Shown piece after piece: positions 1 through 9,518 of a DNA stretch of 64,000 nt. The translations under genes were made by a program, and so were the position numbers. The DNA comes from an uncultured Mediterraneibacter sp. (GTDB lineage Bacteria; Bacillota; Clostridia; Lachnospirales; Lachnospiraceae). The stretch covers positions 62,001-126,000 of the forward strand of contig CALWMN010000006.1 of the NCBI GenBank assembly GCA_944381935.1. The letters run 5' to 3'. The stretch's first letter is position 1, and each line of letters opens with the position of its first letter. The notes beneath the pieces are model-generated. The model was not told the origin of the DNA. It did no database searches and saw nothing but the letters and a program-made list of their open reading frames with translations.

Positions 1-1265
1 AATCCCGGGTAGGACACGTCGATGCACTTGCTGTCCAGTATCTTTGTCTTTCCCTCCGCCACAAGGGCGGCGATGCTGAAAGCCATTGCGATCCGATGGT
101 CCAGAAGAGTGTGTATGGAGGCGCCTTTTAAGGGGGCGCCTCCCTTTATGACCATCCCGTCGTCCGTCGGGGTCACGTCACACCCCATTGCCTTCAGGTT
201 ATCGGTCACTGTCTCGATGCGGTCAGTTTCCTTTACCTTCAGCTCTGCGGCGTCTTTGATTACGGTCGTGCCCTGCGCCACGGCTGCCATCACTGCGATG
301 ACCGGGATTTCGTCGATGAGCGAAGGGATGATGTCCCCTCCGACAGTGGTGCCGTGGAGTGAACTCGTCCGCACAAGGATATCGGCGATCTTTTCGCCGC
401 CTTCTGTCCGCTCGTTCACAAGTGAGATATCCCCGCCCATATCCTCACAGACCTTAAGAAGCCCAGAGCGTGTGGGGTTGATCCCGACATTTTCTATCAG
501 GATTTCCGAATCCGGGACAATGAGTCCTGCCGCTATGAAATAGGCGGCAGAGGAAATGTCCCCGGGCACAGAGATTTTCTGGCCGAAAAGTTCCCGGCAG
601 GGGCGGATGGAGGCTGTTGCCTCAGTGCCGTCCAATGCGTGGGAGGAGCGGATGTCAGCGCCAAATTCGCGCAGCATCAGCTCGGTGTGGTTCCGGGACA
701 GGCACGGTTCAGTGACGGAAGTCTCGCCCTCGGCGTACAGACCCGCCAGCAGAAGGCAGGATTTGACCTGCGCGCTGGCTACCGGGGAGGTGTAATGTAT
801 GCCGTGCAGATGTCCCGGAGTGATGTAGAGGGGCGCGCAGCCGTTCCTCAATATGCTTGAGATATTGGCTCCCATCTGCGTCAGGGGGTCGATGATCCTT
901 TTCATGGGGCGGGAATTGAGGGATTCATCGCCTGAGATTTTTGAATCGAAGGGCTGGCCGGTGAGGATACCGGAGATGAGCCTGGTCGTTGTGCCGCTGT
1001 TCCCCACATCCAGGACCTGGGACGGCGCGGTCAGTCCGTGAAGCCCCCTGCCGTGGACGGTGACAAGGGATCCTTCCTGATCGATCTGAATACCGAGCGC
1101 CCTGAAACAGCGGATTGTGGCAAGGCAGTCTTCTCCTTCCAGAAAATTGTGGATCTCCGTAATCCCTCTGGCGATGGAGCCAAACATAATACATCTGTGT
1201 GAGATCGATTTGTCCCCGGGGACGGATACGTTACCTTTCAGTCCGCTTATACTGCATAATTCCAT
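1..1265 (-). CDS. aroA: EPSP synthase (3-phosphoshikimate 1-carboxyvinyltransferase), cut by window edge
   Basis: The product transfers the enolpyruvyl group of PEP to shikimate 3-phosphate, the next-to-last step to chorismate. The reverse strand is open from an ATG at 1265, behind an AGAAGGA ribosome site, to the window edge. That is about 421 codons against a usual 420-430, so only the last few residues are missing. Visible signatures are VPGDKSISHR at residues 15-24 (substrate-binding Lys19), a GNSGTTTR loop near residue 88 and KETDR near the C-terminus. It lies 81 nt downstream of tyrA on the same strand, which suggests a tyrA-aroA aromatic operon. Identity is very secure; co-transcription is inferred. 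Confidence 0.96.
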   Translation of the reverse strand, partial: MELCSISGLKGNVSVPGDKSISHRCIMFGSIARGITEIHNFLEGEDCLATIRCFRALGIQIDQEGSLVTVHGRGLHGLTAPSQVLDVGNSGTTTRLISGILTGQPFDSKISGDESLNSRPMKRIIDPLTQMGANISSILRNGCAPLYITPGHLHGIHYTSPVASAQVKSCLLLAGLYAEGETSVTEPCLSRNHTELMLREFGADIRSSHALDGTEATASIRPCRELFGQKISVPGDISSAAYFIAAGLIVPDSEILIENVGINPTRSGLLKVCEDMGGDISLVNERTEGGEKIADILVRTSSLHGTTVGGDIIPSLIDEIPVIAVMAAVAQGTTVIKDAAELKVKETDRIETVTDNLKAMGCDVTPTDDGMVIKGGAPLKGASIHTLLDHRIAMAFSIAALVAEGKTKILDSKCIDVSYPG

Positions 1266-1346
1266 TCTTATTTTCCTTCTTTCTATAGTATACCGGCGTT
1301 CTGTACACCCCCATTGGCAGGGAAAACATTCTGTGCCGGCGTCAGG

Positions 1347-2441
1347 TCATACTTCATAAACGATATAACGATACTTCTGGAGAAGTGATGCCGCTTTCGC
1401 AGAAGAGACCTCATCGTAAAATTCGATGCGGAGCACGCCCTCTTCAAACTCCCTGTTATGGATGATGCCGATATTTTTGATGCTGATACCTCCGCTGGCA
1501 AGGATCGTTGCAATCGTCGCGATCCCTCCCGCCTCATCGATGATATCACAGTAGACCGCAAACTGTTTTTTGATCGGGCCTGCCGAGCTGCCGGGCATGG
1601 AATCCCGGTAATCCCTTGAGTTTTCAAACATGGAGTAAAGGGCTGCCTCATCCTCGTTGTCTACGAGCGCCTTTGCCGTTTTCAGCGCTTCCATATAATG
1701 CCCGAGGATCCGGGATATGTTTTCCCTGTTTTTCAGGCAGATTTGCTGCCACATGACAGGCGAGGAGGAGGCGATCCTTGTGATATCCTTGAATCCGCCT
1801 GCCGCGAGCGCTTTCATAAGTTCGTCCTTTGTATCCGTATCATGCACGAAGTTCACAAGGGTGGACGCAATAATGTGGGGGAGATGGCTGATCGTACCGG
1901 TAATCCTGTCATGTTCCCGGTAATCCAGGATGATCGGCAGTGCCTTCAGGGAGCGCACAAAATCACGGTACGCATTTACTTTTTCAGCCGGAACTTTCGC
2001 CGATGGCGTCAGAATATAATATGCGTTTTCGATCAGATGAGCTTTCGCGTTGGAGAGTCCGCTCTTTTCGGAGCCTGCCATCGGGTGTCCCCCGATAAAA
2101 TTTTCCTCCATCCCAAGGGAGATGACCTCCTCATGGATTGAAGTTTTGACACTGCCCGCATCAGTCAGGATACAGTTTGCATCGATCAGGCTTTTCAGGC
2201 TGGAGAGATACGCTGTGTTATAAGAGATGGGGGCGCACAGGAATATATAGGAACACCCCCTGAAATTCTCATCTATGGAAGAGCATGCCGTATGGATCGT
2301 ACCGTCCTGGACCGCAAGGGCAAGTGTCTCGCGGTTTTTGTCAAATGCCAGTATCTCATATTCCGGGTAATACTGACGGATGGCTTTTGCGATGGATCCG
2401 CCGATCAGGCCAAGCCCGATAAAACCTATTTTATTAGACAT
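1347..2441 (-). CDS. tyrA: Prephenate dehydrogenase with C-terminal ACT domain
   Basis: A 364-residue NAD-dependent prephenate dehydrogenase, which makes 4-hydroxyphenylpyruvate for tyrosine. The N-terminal Rossmann motif GFIGLGLIGGS is at residues 6-16 and the substrate-site motif HPMAGSE is at residues 119-125. The last 70 residues or so (from about 295) have the pattern of an ACT domain, which in this family usually binds tyrosine for feedback inhibition. No chorismate mutase domain is fused. It is the first gene of the likely tyrA-aroA unit and points away from the EF-G paralogue across a 246-nt gap. Confidence 0.95.
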   Translation of the reverse strand: MSNKIGFIGLGLIGGSIAKAIRQYYPEYEILAFDKNRETLALAVQDGTIHTACSSIDENFRGCSYIFLCAPISYNTAYLSSLKSLIDANCILTDAGSVKTSIHEEVISLGMEENFIGGHPMAGSEKSGLSNAKAHLIENAYYILTPSAKVPAEKVNAYRDFVRSLKALPIILDYREHDRITGTISHLPHIIASTLVNFVHDTDTKDELMKALAAGGFKDITRIASSSPVMWQQICLKNRENISRILGHYMEALKTAKALVDNEDEAALYSMFENSRDYRDSMPGSSAGPIKKQFAVYCDIIDEAGGIATIATILASGGISIKNIGIIHNREFEEGVLRIEFYDEVSSAKAASLLQKYRYIVYEV

Positions 2442-2590
2442 ATCAGTAAAATCCTTTCAGAAAATTGTGGTGATCTTTTTTCACATATAGAAATATTCTA
2501 TCACTTTAAACTGTAAAAGTAAACGATTTTTGGCGAGGCATCAGAAGAGAAAAAAGAATTATTTGCGTATGTGAAAAATATATAAAATAG

Positions 2591-2619
2591 TTGTAATCAC
2601 AAAGAAATTTTAGTACAAT
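2591..2619 (+). promoter_or_regulatory. Sigma-A-type promoter of the EF-G paralogue
   Basis: TTGTAA at 2591-2596 and TACAAT at 2614-2619 are separated by 17 bp. The site lies 69 nt upstream of the start codon, in the AT-rich gap between the divergent tyrA and EF-G-like genes. Confidence 0.6.
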
Positions 2620-2687
2620 ATACCCATAGCATGTGTACCTCTCAGATAAACGGTATGCAGAAAACGATATAACAAGGAGGCAGCAGC

Positions 2688-4763
2688 ATGAAGGTTTACA
2701 GAACGGACGAGATAAGGAATGTGGTATTGCTTGGACACGGCGGAAGCGGCAAGACAAGTCTTGTAGAGGCAATGCTGTATGTATCAGGCGCCACAAACCG
2801 TATGGGAAAGATTTCCGAATCCAATACGGTCAGCGATTTTGATAAAGAGGAGCAGAAACGGGGCTTTTCCATCAGCACAAGCCTGATTCCGATAGAGTGG
2901 GAGAAAGCGAAGATCAATATTCTGGACACGCCGGGGTATTTTGATTTTGTAGGGGAAGTGGAGGAAGCTGTCAGCGCGGCGGACGCGGCAGTTATCGTTG
3001 TATCAGGAAAGGCAGGAGTACAGGTCGGAACGGAGAAGGCATGGGAACTTTGCGACAAGTACAACCTGCCAAGGATGGTCTACGTGACAGAGATGGATGT
3101 GGATGATGCCAGCTTCCGCCAGGTAGTGGAAGACCTTACCGCAAGATACGGAAAGAAAATTGCGCCTCATTTCCAGCCGATCCGCGAGAACGAAAAGCTG
3201 GTCGGATACATCAACGTGATCAAAAATGCAGGTCGCAGATATACAGGGATCGGGCAGCGTGAAGAGTGCGAGATACCGGACTACTGCAAGCCCAACCTTG
3301 AGATATTAAGAGACTCCCTTATGGAGGCTGTTGCGGAGACAAGCGAAGAATTTATGGAGCGCTATTTCAACGGCGAAGAGTTCTCGGTGGAGGAGATACG
3401 TTCCGCGATGCGCACGGAAGTTATGGACGGCGATATCGTGCCGGTGGCTATGGGATCGAATGTGCAGGCGCAGGGAGTCGCCAATCTTCTCTCTGATATC
3501 GTGAGATTCTTCCCGAGCCCGGATAAGAAGAGCTGTGCAGGCATTAACCGCACGACGAATGATATTTTTGAAGCGAACTATGATTTCTCAAAGTCGAAGA
3601 CCGCTTATGTATTTAAGACAATGGTGGATCCGTTCATCGGGAAATACTCCTTCGTGAAGGTATGCTCAGGCGTGCTCAAGGGGGACGACGTTCTTTACAA
3701 TGCAGATACGGAATCCGAGGAAAAGCCGGGCAAGCTGTATGTAATGTGCGGGAATAAGCCCTCAGAAGTACCGGAGCTGTTTGCCGGCGATATCGGCGCA
3801 ATTGCAAAGCTTGCAAACACACGTACCGGAGATACCCTTTCCACGAAGGCGGTACAGGTATCATATGCAAAGACAGACTATTCCGTCCCGTATACATATA
3901 TGAGATATACGGTCAACAAGAAAGGGGATGAGGATAAGGTTTCCCAGGCGCTTTCCAGGATGACGGCAGAGGATGTGACGCTTAAAGTTGTAAACGACAG
4001 CGAGAACAGGCAGACGCTCCTGTACGGCATGGGCGACCAGCATCTGGAGATCGTTGCCAGCAAGCTTGCATCCAGGTACAAAGTGGAAATTACGCTGAGT
4101 ACGCCGAAGGTGGCGTTCAGGGAGACGATCCGCAAAAATTCAGATGTTGATACCAAATATAAGAAACAATCCGGCGGCCATGGACAGTACGGTCATGTTA
4201 AGATGAGATTCGAGCCGTCAGGGGATCTGGAGAAACCGTATGTGTTTGAAGAATGTGTGGTAGGGGGAGCTGTTCCGAAGAATTACTTCCCGGCAGTGGA
4301 AAAGGGACTGCAGGATTCTGTCGTGAAGGGACCTTTGGCGGGATATCCGGTTGTGGGAGTCAAAGCCACTTTATACGACGGATCTTACCATCCGGTCGAC
4401 TCGTCGGAGATGGCGTTTAAGACAGCGACAATCCAGGCATTTAAGAAAGGATTCATGGAAGCTTCACCGGTACTTCTTGAGCCGATTGCTTCTCTGAAAG
4501 TCACGGTGCCGGACGACTACACAGGGGACGTGATGGGTGATTTGAACAAGAGGCGCGGCAGAGTGCTCGGAATGAATCCGGTCGCAGGCGGCAAACAGGT
4601 GATTGAGGCAGATATCCCGATGACAGGGCTTTTCGGGTACTGTACAACGCTGCGATCCATGACGGGCGGAAGAGGAACCTACGAGTATGCATTTGCAAGA
4701 TATGAGCAGGCTCCATCTGATGTACAGGAGAAAGAGATCGCTGCCAGGGCGGCAGAGGAATAG
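2688..4763 (+). CDS. Elongation factor G paralogue (translational GTPase) with altered G motifs
   Basis: This 691-residue protein has the full EF-G layout: G domain, domain II, and domains III-V with the conserved GHGQYGHV stretch. It is not the canonical str-operon fusA, because no rpsL, rpsG or tuf is near. The P-loop GHGGSGKT is at residues 16-23. The switch II motif is DTPGYFDF at 80-87, where ribosomal EF-G normally has a His after DTPG. The G4 motif, normally NKxD, reads TEMD. These changes resemble the EF-G-like paralogues of Clostridia rather than housekeeping EF-G, so GTP turnover or specificity may differ. The start is set by an AAGGAGG site eight bases or so upstream. It is transcribed alone, with its own promoter and terminator. 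Its role (stress translation, ribosome rescue or other) cannot be told from sequence. Confidence 0.85.
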   Translation: MKVYRTDEIRNVVLLGHGGSGKTSLVEAMLYVSGATNRMGKISESNTVSDFDKEEQKRGFSISTSLIPIEWEKAKINILDTPGYFDFVGEVEEAVSAADAAVIVVSGKAGVQVGTEKAWELCDKYNLPRMVYVTEMDVDDASFRQVVEDLTARYGKKIAPHFQPIRENEKLVGYINVIKNAGRRYTGIGQREECEIPDYCKPNLEILRDSLMEAVAETSEEFMERYFNGEEFSVEEIRSAMRTEVMDGDIVPVAMGSNVQAQGVANLLSDIVRFFPSPDKKSCAGINRTTNDIFEANYDFSKSKTAYVFKTMVDPFIGKYSFVKVCSGVLKGDDVLYNADTESEEKPGKLYVMCGNKPSEVPELFAGDIGAIAKLANTRTGDTLSTKAVQVSYAKTDYSVPYTYMRYTVNKKGDEDKVSQALSRMTAEDVTLKVVNDSENRQTLLYGMGDQHLEIVASKLASRYKVEITLSTPKVAFRETIRKNSDVDTKYKKQSGGHGQYGHVKMRFEPSGDLEKPYVFEECVVGGAVPKNYFPAVEKGLQDSVVKGPLAGYPVVGVKATLYDGSYHPVDSSEMAFKTATIQAFKKGFMEASPVLLEPIASLKVTVPDDYTGDVMGDLNKRRGRVLGMNPVAGGKQVIEADIPMTGLFGYCTTLRSMTGGRGTYEYAFARYEQAPSDVQEKEIAARAAEE

Positions 4764-4777
4764 ACGAAAAAGAAGTG

Positions 4778-4816
4778 AAAACAGGGTATGCATCCGCAGG
4801 GGCATACCCTGTTTTT
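4778..4816 (+). terminator. Rho-independent terminator of the EF-G paralogue
   Basis: A 14-bp perfect stem pairs AAAACAGGGTATGC at 4778-4791 with its complement at 4802-4815. The loop is 10 nt and the 3' arm ends in a T run. Confidence 0.9.
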
Positions 4817-4865
4817 GGCTTGTACAAATGTCTGATTATTTTTTGTAAAGAAAGCGCCAATATTG

Positions 4866-4894
4866 TTGTACTTTGAATATAAAGGTGCTATAAT
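4866..4894 (+). promoter_or_regulatory. Promoter of the trkA-trkH operon
   Basis: TTGTAC at 4866-4871, a 17-bp spacer and a consensus TATAAT at 4889-4894, 54 nt ahead of trkA. Confidence 0.7.
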
Positions 4895-4948
4895 TGCTCT
4901 ACTGCATAGGCAGGTGACAAAAAAATACAGGCATAGAGGGAAAAGAAA

Positions 4949-6307
4949 ATGGAAATTGTTATCATTGGTGATGGAAAAGTAGGGTACAAACTTGCAAAAC
5001 AACTTTCTGTCGAAAATTATGATGTGGTGATGATTGACAGTAATGAGAAGAAACTCAAATTTGCGGTTGACAGGCTGGATATTGCCTGCCTGACAGGTGA
5101 CGGGGCGGATGCATCTGTCCAGAGAGAAGCAGGCGTACCGCATGCAGACCTCGTGATTGCGTGTACATCTGCGGACGAATGTAATATGCTGTGCTGTCTG
5201 ATTGCAAGAAGGCTGGGGGCAAAGCATACGATCGCACGCGTGCGCAATCCGATTTATTTCAACCAGATCGGACTGCTCAAGGAGGATCTCCATCTAAGTA
5301 TGGCGGTTAATCCGGAACTGACCGTGGCAGACGAGATCAGCAGGCTTCTTCTGTTCCCGGATGCCAGCAAAATCGAGACATTCGTAAAAGGCAGGGTGGA
5401 GCTGATTGAGTTTCCAATCCCGGAGGGGGGACGCCTTGCAGGAATGTCCCTTGCCGATATGTATAACGAATTTCAGATCAAAGTCCTCGTATGTGCGGTG
5501 GAGCACTGCGGCGACGTGATTATCCCTGACGGAGACTATGTGATCAGAGAAGGGGACAGATTACATATTGCGGCTTCGCACAGAGAAGTGGAGCTGTTTT
5601 TCAAGCTTCTTGGAAAGCATAGGGAGAAGATCAGGAAAGTGATCATCTGCGGAGGTGGGCGCGTGGCGTACTATCTCTCTGTACAGCTGTGCTCCCTTGG
5701 GATGCAGGTGAAGATTATTGAGAGAGATGAAGGGAGGTGCGAGCATCTCTGTGAACTGCTTCCCAAAGCAACGATTATTAACGGAGACGCTACGGACCAC
5801 GACCTTCTGATTGAGGAAGGAATCGAGGAGGCGGATGCGTTTGTCGCCCTGACCGGGATGGATGAGGAGAATATCATTATCTCGCTTTTTGCGAAGAGCC
5901 AGGGAATCGACAAGATCATTACCAAGGTTAACGAGGACCGCCGGGTCCGCATGGTGGAAGACTTTGGAATTGACAGTATTGTATCGGCAAAGACCGTTAC
6001 GGCGGACGCCATTCTAAGCTATGTCAGGGCAAGAAAAAATTCTCAGGGAAGCGCAAACATAGAGACTATGTACCAGCTTGTGGATGAGAAGGTGGAAGCG
6101 CTTGAGTTTATCATTAAATCCGAGACCAGATATACAGGGATACCGCTTAAGGACCTGTCCATAAAGTCTAATAACCTGATCGCCTGTATCGCGAGGAAGC
6201 GTCAGATTATTATACCGGGCGGAGATGACTGCCTGGAAGTCGGAGACAGCGTGATCGTTATTACAATGGAAAGGCAGATCGAGGATATCGAAGACATTCT
6301 GGTGTAG
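4949..6307 (+). CDS. trkA: Trk potassium uptake regulatory subunit TrkA
   Basis: A 452-residue cytoplasmic gating subunit of the Trk/Ktr potassium channel. It is a double-length TrkA with two RCK (TrkA_N plus TrkA_C) units. The first nucleotide-binding loop, GDGKVGYKLA, is at residues 8-17 and the second, CGGGRVAYYLS, is near residue 232. It lies 10 nt upstream of trkH, the pore subunit, which fixes its partner. Family knowledge says NAD(H) or ATP/ADP binding gates transport; which ligand applies here is not visible. Confidence 0.95.
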   Translation: MEIVIIGDGKVGYKLAKQLSVENYDVVMIDSNEKKLKFAVDRLDIACLTGDGADASVQREAGVPHADLVIACTSADECNMLCCLIARRLGAKHTIARVRNPIYFNQIGLLKEDLHLSMAVNPELTVADEISRLLLFPDASKIETFVKGRVELIEFPIPEGGRLAGMSLADMYNEFQIKVLVCAVEHCGDVIIPDGDYVIREGDRLHIAASHREVELFFKLLGKHREKIRKVIICGGGRVAYYLSVQLCSLGMQVKIIERDEGRCEHLCELLPKATIINGDATDHDLLIEEGIEEADAFVALTGMDEENIIISLFAKSQGIDKIITKVNEDRRVRMVEDFGIDSIVSAKTVTADAILSYVRARKNSQGSANIETMYQLVDEKVEALEFIIKSETRYTGIPLKDLSIKSNNLIACIARKRQIIIPGGDDCLEVGDSVIVITMERQIEDIEDILV

Positions 6308-6317
6308 GTACTGTGAC

Positions 6318-7763
6318 ATGAATAAGAGAATGATCATATATATTTTAGGGAAAATGCTGGGAGTGGAGGGGGCCGTCCTTCTGATTCCGGCTCTTGTATC
6401 GCTGATTTACGGGGAAAAGAGCGGATTTGCCTTTTTAATCGTCGCGGCTGTTCTCGGGGGGATCTTCCTGGTCTTTGGAAGAAAGAAACCCGGATGCACG
6501 AGGATATACGGCAAAGAAGGCTTTGTCATTGTTGGTCTGGCATGGATATTGTGGTCCCTTTTTGGGGCGCTTCCGTTTTTTATAACCGGCAGTATCCCGA
6601 ATTATATTGACGCGTTTTTTGAGACTGTATCAGGTTTCACAACAACAGGCTCCACGATCCTTAAAGAAATCGAGAGCCTTCCGATGGGCATTAATTTCTG
6701 GAGATGCCTGACTCACTGGATCGGCGGTATGGGCGTGCTTGTGTTCGTCATGATGATCACGTCCCTGGATGACGAGAATGCCATGCCCCTTATGCGGGCA
6801 GAGATGCCGGGACCCGAGGCCGACAAGCTGGTGCCCAAAGCGAGGCATACGGCCACGATCCTCTATGGGATGTATTTTGTGCTGACAGCAGTAGAAGTGG
6901 TCCTGCTGATGTTCGGGGGAATGAATCTTTACGACGCCCTCGTCCACTCATTCAGCACGGCAGGGACCGGAGGATTCTCCAACAGAAATGCAAGTGTGAG
7001 TTTCTATGACAGTGCGTATATAGACGGTGTGATCACGGTGTTTATGATTCTGTTCGGAGTGAATTTTAACCTGTATTTTATCCTCATCCTAAAGGACTGG
7101 AAAAGTGTCCTTAAGAATGAGGAACTCCGCGCATACCTGGGGGTTATTGCAGCTTCCATTGCAGTGATCACCGTAAATATCCTGAATATATACGAAAATG
7201 TGCTCCATGCGTTCCGCTATGCGTCATTCCAGGTCGCATCTGTCATTACGACGACAGGATTTTATACGGCGGATTATGAACTTTGGCCCGAACTGTCCAA
7301 GGCAGTCCTGCTTGCGATCATGTTCATAGGAGCCTGTGCCGGTTCAACCGGAGGAGGTATTAAGGTCTGCAGATTCGTCATACTCTGCAAATCGATCCGG
7401 CAGGAGATTCGGAAAATCCTGCATCCAAATGCAGTGACTGTGATCAAGCTGAACGGAAAAAAGGTCGGGCAGGATACAATGAGAGGAATCAATGTATACT
7501 TTGCAGCATATGTTTTCATACTGATTATATCCGTCCTGATTGTGTCGGTTGATAATTTTGATTTTGCCACATCATTCAGCGGCGTTCTGACAACGATAAA
7601 CAATGTGGGACCGGGAATCTCGAAGGTGGGCCCGGTTGAGAATTTCTATATGTTCTCGCCGCTGTCCAAGATCGTATTCTGTTTTGACATGCTTGTGGGC
7701 CGCCTGGAGATCATTCCGTACCTTCTGATGCTGTCGCCGGATCTGTGGCGCAAGAGATTCTGA
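6318..7763 (+). CDS. trkH: Trk/Ktr potassium transporter pore subunit TrkH
   Basis: A 481-residue integral membrane protein of the TrkH/KtrB superfamily with four repeated M1-P-M2 units. Pore-loop signatures can be read in order: SGFTTTGST near residue 106, FSTAGTGGFSN, ITTTGFYTADY and TINNVGPG, each holding the filter glycine. GSTGGGIKV follows the third loop. It starts 10 nt after trkA and is followed after 36 nt by an uncharacterised membrane protein, all on one strand, so a three-gene operon is likely. The Shine-Dalgarno site is weak (GTAGGTA), which suggests translational coupling to trkA. Confidence 0.94.
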   Translation: MNKRMIIYILGKMLGVEGAVLLIPALVSLIYGEKSGFAFLIVAAVLGGIFLVFGRKKPGCTRIYGKEGFVIVGLAWILWSLFGALPFFITGSIPNYIDAFFETVSGFTTTGSTILKEIESLPMGINFWRCLTHWIGGMGVLVFVMMITSLDDENAMPLMRAEMPGPEADKLVPKARHTATILYGMYFVLTAVEVVLLMFGGMNLYDALVHSFSTAGTGGFSNRNASVSFYDSAYIDGVITVFMILFGVNFNLYFILILKDWKSVLKNEELRAYLGVIAASIAVITVNILNIYENVLHAFRYASFQVASVITTTGFYTADYELWPELSKAVLLAIMFIGACAGSTGGGIKVCRFVILCKSIRQEIRKILHPNAVTVIKLNGKKVGQDTMRGINVYFAAYVFILIISVLIVSVDNFDFATSFSGVLTTINNVGPGISKVGPVENFYMFSPLSKIVFCFDMLVGRLEIIPYLLMLSPDLWRKRF

Positions 7764-7799
7764 ACTGGCAAGACATTTCAGGCAGAAAGGGAAAAGTGA

Positions 7800-9470
7800 A
7801 TGAAAAGGATAAAGAGAAAAATACTCATCGCAGCGGCAGTCATACTGCTGCTGGGCGTCTATTATTATGCAGCCCTGCCTCCGATCAATATACATGCGAC
7901 GGAGTTCTGGATCTTTCTGATCCTGCTGGTTGTGCTGGCAGCCGCGCTGTTTATCAGGAAGAAGAACCTGACACGCTATGAACTCAGGGAGTCAAAGGGG
8001 TTGAAAGTGATCCTGGGCATCCTGGCGGCAGTAGTCATCGTATACCTGGCGGGGAGCCTGTTGTCTTCGCCTGTGGTAAATGCGAAAAAATACCAGCAGC
8101 TTATGACAGTGGAAGACGGAGAGTTCGCAAAAGATATAGAGGAGCTTTCCTTTGACCAGATCCCGCTTTTGGACCGGGATTCTGCGACGCTTCTCGGCAA
8201 CAGGAAGATGGGGAGCATGGTGGATATGGTGTCCCAGTTCGAGGTGGATGAGCTGTATTCGCAGATCAATTACAAGGACCGCCCGGTGCGGGTATCCCCG
8301 CTGAAGTATGCAAGCATCATTAAATGGTTCACCAATCAGGGAGAGGGTATCCCGGCGTATATCACCATTGATATGGCAACCCAGAATACAGAACTTGTAA
8401 AGCTTGACCAGGGGATGAAATATACGGCCAGCGACCATTTTAACCGGAATATTTACCGGCATCTGCGGTTCCGCTATCCCACATATATCTTCAATGAACT
8501 GAGCTTTGAAGTGGACGAGGAAGGGACTCCGTACTGGATTTGCCCTGTGAAGGAATATAATATCGGCCTGTTCGGCGGCGTGACCATCGGCAGGGTGGTG
8601 CTGTGCAATGCGATAACAGGTGAGACGACGGATTATGCCATTGAGGACGTCCCGCAGTGGATTGACCGGGCGTATTCTGCGGATCTCCTGGTGGAGCTTT
8701 ACGATTATCACGGAACCCTTCAGCACGGTTTCCTGAACAGTGTGCTGGGACAGAAGGACTGCCTGAAAACGACGGAAGGGTATAACTATCTTGCGATCGA
8801 TGATGATGTGTGGGTTTACACAGGTGTTACATCTATCACGGGAGACCAGTCCAATGTCGGGTTCGTCCTTATGAACCAGAGAACAATGGAGACAAAATTC
8901 TACGAGGTGGAAGGAGCTACGGAGGCATCTGCCATGTCCTCGGCTGAAGGGCAGGTGCAGAACCTGCACTATACCGCGACATTCCCGCTTCTCCTGAACA
9001 TCTCGGGAGAACCGACGTATTTTATTGCGCTCAAGGACGATGCGGGACTCGTGAAGATGTATGCAATGGTCAATGTGCAGAAATACCAGATTGTTGCGGT
9101 GGGAGATACGGTAAGCGAATGTGAAGAGACGTACACCGATCTGATGTATGAGAACGGAATCAAAGAGGTGGAAGAGGACACAAGGGAGATACTGTCCATA
9201 ACCGCGCCTGTTGCGAAGATTGCGCAGGGAGTGGTCGAGGGTAATTCCCACTACTACATCATGCTGGAGGGTTCGGATGCGATTTTTGATGTGTCTGTCG
9301 TAGATTTCATCGATATCATCCGCTACAATGTGGGCGATGAAGTCACGATTGAATATAAGGAGGGCGAGCAGACGAATACGGTACTGTCGCTGAACGGTGC
9401 GGAGAAATCGGAAACTGCAGCCGCTCAGGGGGAAAACACGCAGGCAGCAGAAACGACAGAAGAGCAATGA
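7800..9470 (+). CDS. Uncharacterised membrane-anchored protein in the trk operon
   Basis: No family was recognised. The 556-residue protein has three hydrophobic segments near the N-terminus (about residues 8-27, 38-54 and 71-88). A large, acidic, presumably extracytoplasmic domain of about 440 residues follows, and the tail is low-complexity and rich in Ala, Glu and Thr. The large domain has repeated aromatic and Gly-rich beta-like stretches and no obvious catalytic triad or metal motif. Its position 36 nt after trkH and ahead of a shared terminator ties it to potassium uptake by context only. A role in envelope or transport homeostasis is speculation. Confidence 0.8.
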   Translation: MKRIKRKILIAAAVILLLGVYYYAALPPINIHATEFWIFLILLVVLAAALFIRKKNLTRYELRESKGLKVILGILAAVVIVYLAGSLLSSPVVNAKKYQQLMTVEDGEFAKDIEELSFDQIPLLDRDSATLLGNRKMGSMVDMVSQFEVDELYSQINYKDRPVRVSPLKYASIIKWFTNQGEGIPAYITIDMATQNTELVKLDQGMKYTASDHFNRNIYRHLRFRYPTYIFNELSFEVDEEGTPYWICPVKEYNIGLFGGVTIGRVVLCNAITGETTDYAIEDVPQWIDRAYSADLLVELYDYHGTLQHGFLNSVLGQKDCLKTTEGYNYLAIDDDVWVYTGVTSITGDQSNVGFVLMNQRTMETKFYEVEGATEASAMSSAEGQVQNLHYTATFPLLLNISGEPTYFIALKDDAGLVKMYAMVNVQKYQIVAVGDTVSECEETYTDLMYENGIKEVEEDTREILSITAPVAKIAQGVVEGNSHYYIMLEGSDAIFDVSVVDFIDIIRYNVGDEVTIEYKEGEQTNTVLSLNGAEKSETAAAQGENTQAAETTEEQ

Positions 9471-9474
9471 AACA

Positions 9475-9506
9475 AAAGGGTTGTGCCGGGAATGGCACAA
9501 CCCTTT
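9475..9506. terminator. Bidirectional terminator between the trk operon and the P-loop gene
   Basis: A 13-bp perfect stem (AAAGGGTTGTGCC at 9475-9487 with 9494-9506) and a 6-nt loop sit between two converging genes. A and T runs flank both sides, so it can serve either strand. Confidence 0.85.
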
Positions 9507-9518
9507 GTGTTCAGAAAA

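Noticed and set aside
7992..9500. A 502-codon open frame on the minus strand
   Set aside because: It is antisense to the plus-strand membrane protein at 7800-9470 across its whole length. It reads as Arg/His-rich nonsense, and the sense gene has a proper ribosome site and operon context.
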